A DNA stretch of 64,000 nucleotides, from NCBI GenBank assembly GCA_964615975.1, contig CAZTTH010000020.1:1-64000 (forward strand), in the 5' to 3' direction. Source of the stretch: CAZTTH01 sp964615975 (GTDB lineage: Bacteria > Verrucomicrobiota > Lentisphaeria > JABSQK01 > JAJFLO01). Positions 62,607 to 64,000 of this stretch are shown piece after piece; within the stretch, counting starts at the first letter, position 1; each line of letters begins with the position of its first letter. The notes beneath the pieces were generated by a model that saw nothing but the letters and a program-made list of their open reading frames with translations, made no database searches and had not been told where the DNA came from. The translations under genes and the position numbers were made by a program.

Positions 62607-64000
62607 GCGTTTAATTTCGCCGTTATCAATAATTTTATGGTGACAACATCGTCCACATTAACCCATTGACGATGCTTTACCCGATCCAGTCCATTTCCGA
62701 TGGTTTCATAAATCAATAAAAATAGCAGCGGATACACCTCATAAAATGCGCGCCATTCATAAAAAACCACCATAATGAAATTGACGGTCAGCAAAACTGG
62801 AAAAACCGCGATGAACAAACGGCGCAGCACCGGATGCTTGGACCGCCATTTCCAGAGACCAACAACCAATGCCAGGGGGATATACATCAACGAGAAATAA
62901 TATGCGGTTAAATCGATTTCGGCGATGAAATACCAAAAATGATGCGCCAATAACCAGGAAAGGTTGTTTCCCAGTTCGCGGTGAAACACCGCGCCCGGCA
63001 ACTGACCATAGTGTTGCGCCAGATAAACTTTAACGCCAATGAAATAGGTCGCCTGCAATATCAGACTGAAGAGGAATTTTTTCCATGGCATTACATCCCA
63101 CAAGACTACCAGAAAAGCAAAACTGGTCAGGATAAAACTTTCCTTGTGCCAGATCGCGAGCGCAAAACAGAGGTGAAACAGGAACAGCCGTCTTTTGACA
63201 ATGAGAAAATACCCCAGGGTTATCATGCTTAAATTGGACATGTCGTAGATATAAGTCGTCATATGAAACAGTACCGGCGTCATTAAGCTGAATGCGACCG
63301 GAATGAGAAAGCGCGTGTGGATGTCAGAAACATCATAAAGCGTCTTTGCCAGGGAGCCGATAACCCACAACAGGAGAAAATGAGCGCCGATCGCAATCAC
63401 GATACTGATGGCAAATTCAACTTCAAACGGTTTCAAACCCATGGTACGATGGCTTAACGCGAGAAACAGATCGCTGTCTTGAAGATTTTTCCTGATCTCC
63501 TGCTGTCGCTCCAATGGGATCAATCGGCTCAGATGGCGTATCAATAGCGGAACCAGTGGTCGCGAAGCAACCCGCGCGTGTCCTTCTCCACTCATTACCT
63601 GATTCCAACTAATGGTACTATGATTATGAAAACCAGGGCGTAAATAAGCCGCGAACACCACAATTTGACTGAGGCTTAAATAGATGACCGCAAGAAACAA
63701 ACCGGTGAATATTTTGGTTATGAATTCCTGGGGTGGAAAGGGTGGACGAAATATGATGATTGCAACCATCACCAGTAATGCTCCGGCACAGAACAATCCA
63801 TATCTGAACATTTCATCAACCATCGCGAATCGACTTTCCAGGGAAATCGCATCACCCGCCATTGCCTTAAAAACCGGAAACGATCTCGTTTCGATATATG
63901 GCCGCAGCCACATGTGGCCATATAAAAAATAGAGCAGGTAAATGACTCCGATAAAAATGAATACCCCCCCCAGAAACACCAGGAAAATCCGGTTCAACTG
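62603..64000 (-). CDS. Large multi-pass membrane protein, partial at the window edge
   Basis: At least 464 residues with about 10-12 hydrophobic helices (for example FLVFLGGVFIFIGVIYLLYF; LLLWVIGSL; FLIPVAFSLMTPVLFH; VLLTVNFIMVVFYEW). The reading frame is still open at the last base, so the true start lies beyond 64000; TTG 63997 is only the first candidate. The layout (large extracytoplasmic loop HNHSTISWNQVMSGEGHARV early, many helices) suits a GT-C glycosyltransferase or an O-antigen-type polymerase, but no motif proves it. It overlaps the GT2 gene by 4 nt. Confidence 0.75.
   Translation of the reverse strand, partial: QLNRIFLVFLGGVFIFIGVIYLLYFLYGHMWLRPYIETRSFPVFKAMAGDAISLESRFAMVDEMFRYGLFCAGALLVMVAIIIFRPPFPPQEFITKIFTGLFLAVIYLSLSQIVVFAAYLRPGFHNHSTISWNQVMSGEGHARVASRPLVPLLIRHLSRLIPLERQQEIRKNLQDSDLFLALSHRTMGLKPFEVEFAISIVIAIGAHFLLLWVIGSLAKTLYDVSDIHTRFLIPVAFSLMTPVLFHMTTYIYDMSNLSMITLGYFLIVKRRLFLFHLCFALAIWHKESFILTSFAFLVVLWDVMPWKKFLFSLILQATYFIGVKVYLAQHYGQLPGAVFHRELGNNLSWLLAHHFWYFIAEIDLTAYYFSLMYIPLALVVGLWKWRSKHPVLRRLFIAVFPVLLTVNFIMVVFYEWRAFYEVYPLLFLLIYETIGNGLDRVKHRQWVNVDDVVTIKLLITAKLNA

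Overview
The window looks like part of a metagenome-assembled chromosome of a Gram-negative, heterotrophic, salt-tolerant bacterium. Gram-negative character is suggested by a heptose-bisphosphate phosphatase, Tat export genes and an envelope glycosylation cluster. Salt tolerance is suggested by a complete ectoine/hydroxyectoine operon. Several Ser/Thr kinases, a CHASE2 adenylate cyclase, a formylglycine-enzyme-fold domain and a very large PIG-L protein recall Planctomycetota/Verrucomicrobiota/Lentisphaerota, Riflebacteria or Sumerlaeota, but the phylum cannot be fixed from this sequence alone. A 100-N scaffold gap flanked by identical 55-bp ends confirms an assembled draft.

Layout. 1-2640: end of secA, then a compact AT-rich three-gene module of unknown function (two uncharacterised proteins and a ComEC-like metallo-beta-lactamase). 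2660-11560: housekeeping (nagB, a NagD-like HAD phosphatase, tRNA-Ser, thiS/thiF, DinB-like and YjbQ proteins, tatC/tatA, a Gfo/Idh/MocA dehydrogenase). 11700-17100: orphan membrane histidine kinase, exported protein, recR, folA with an insertion, alkyltransferase-like protein. 17200-26700: signalling block with a double kinase-domain receptor, a cyclic-nucleotide-binding kinase, a zinc-ribbon pseudokinase and a CHASE2 adenylate cyclase. 27000-29050: pgsA and a VWA protein. 29150-34300: decayed defence region with a type III restriction-modification system broken at several points, a BRO-N protein and a VapBC pair whose toxin is cut by a 116-bp MITE-like element. 34400-38520: trpE, a family-4-type uracil-DNA glycosylase and ada. 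39200-43820: ectABCD plus a Na+/solute symporter. 44370-51260: small membrane proteins, an NhaP/SOS1-like exchanger with a cyclic-nucleotide domain, and an exported PIG-L protein. 51460-56770: palindromic repeat, then a second defence cluster (MNT nucleotidyltransferase, HEPN with an amber stop, a stand-alone helicase-nuclease, an Abi_C/HEPN-like protein, DUF2442). 56880-64000: a truncated duplicate of a symporter small subunit, gmhB, the symporter pair, and an envelope glycan operon on the minus strand (membrane protein, GT2, methyltransferase, ChbG/HpnK-like deacetylase).

How it works together. The cyclase carries the residues for cAMP synthesis. Two other proteins in the window, a kinase and an ion exchanger, keep the Glu and Arg of the cyclic-nucleotide phosphate-binding cassette, so a local cAMP circuit linking phosphorylation and ion balance is plausible; the ectoine operon fits the same osmotic theme. 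DNA repair genes (recR, UDG, ada, ATL) are scattered. The defence genes are a mix of intact and broken copies. Best candidates for something undescribed are the module at 191-2635, the MNT-HEPN-nuclease-Abi run at 51815-56295, and the kinase/cAMP block.
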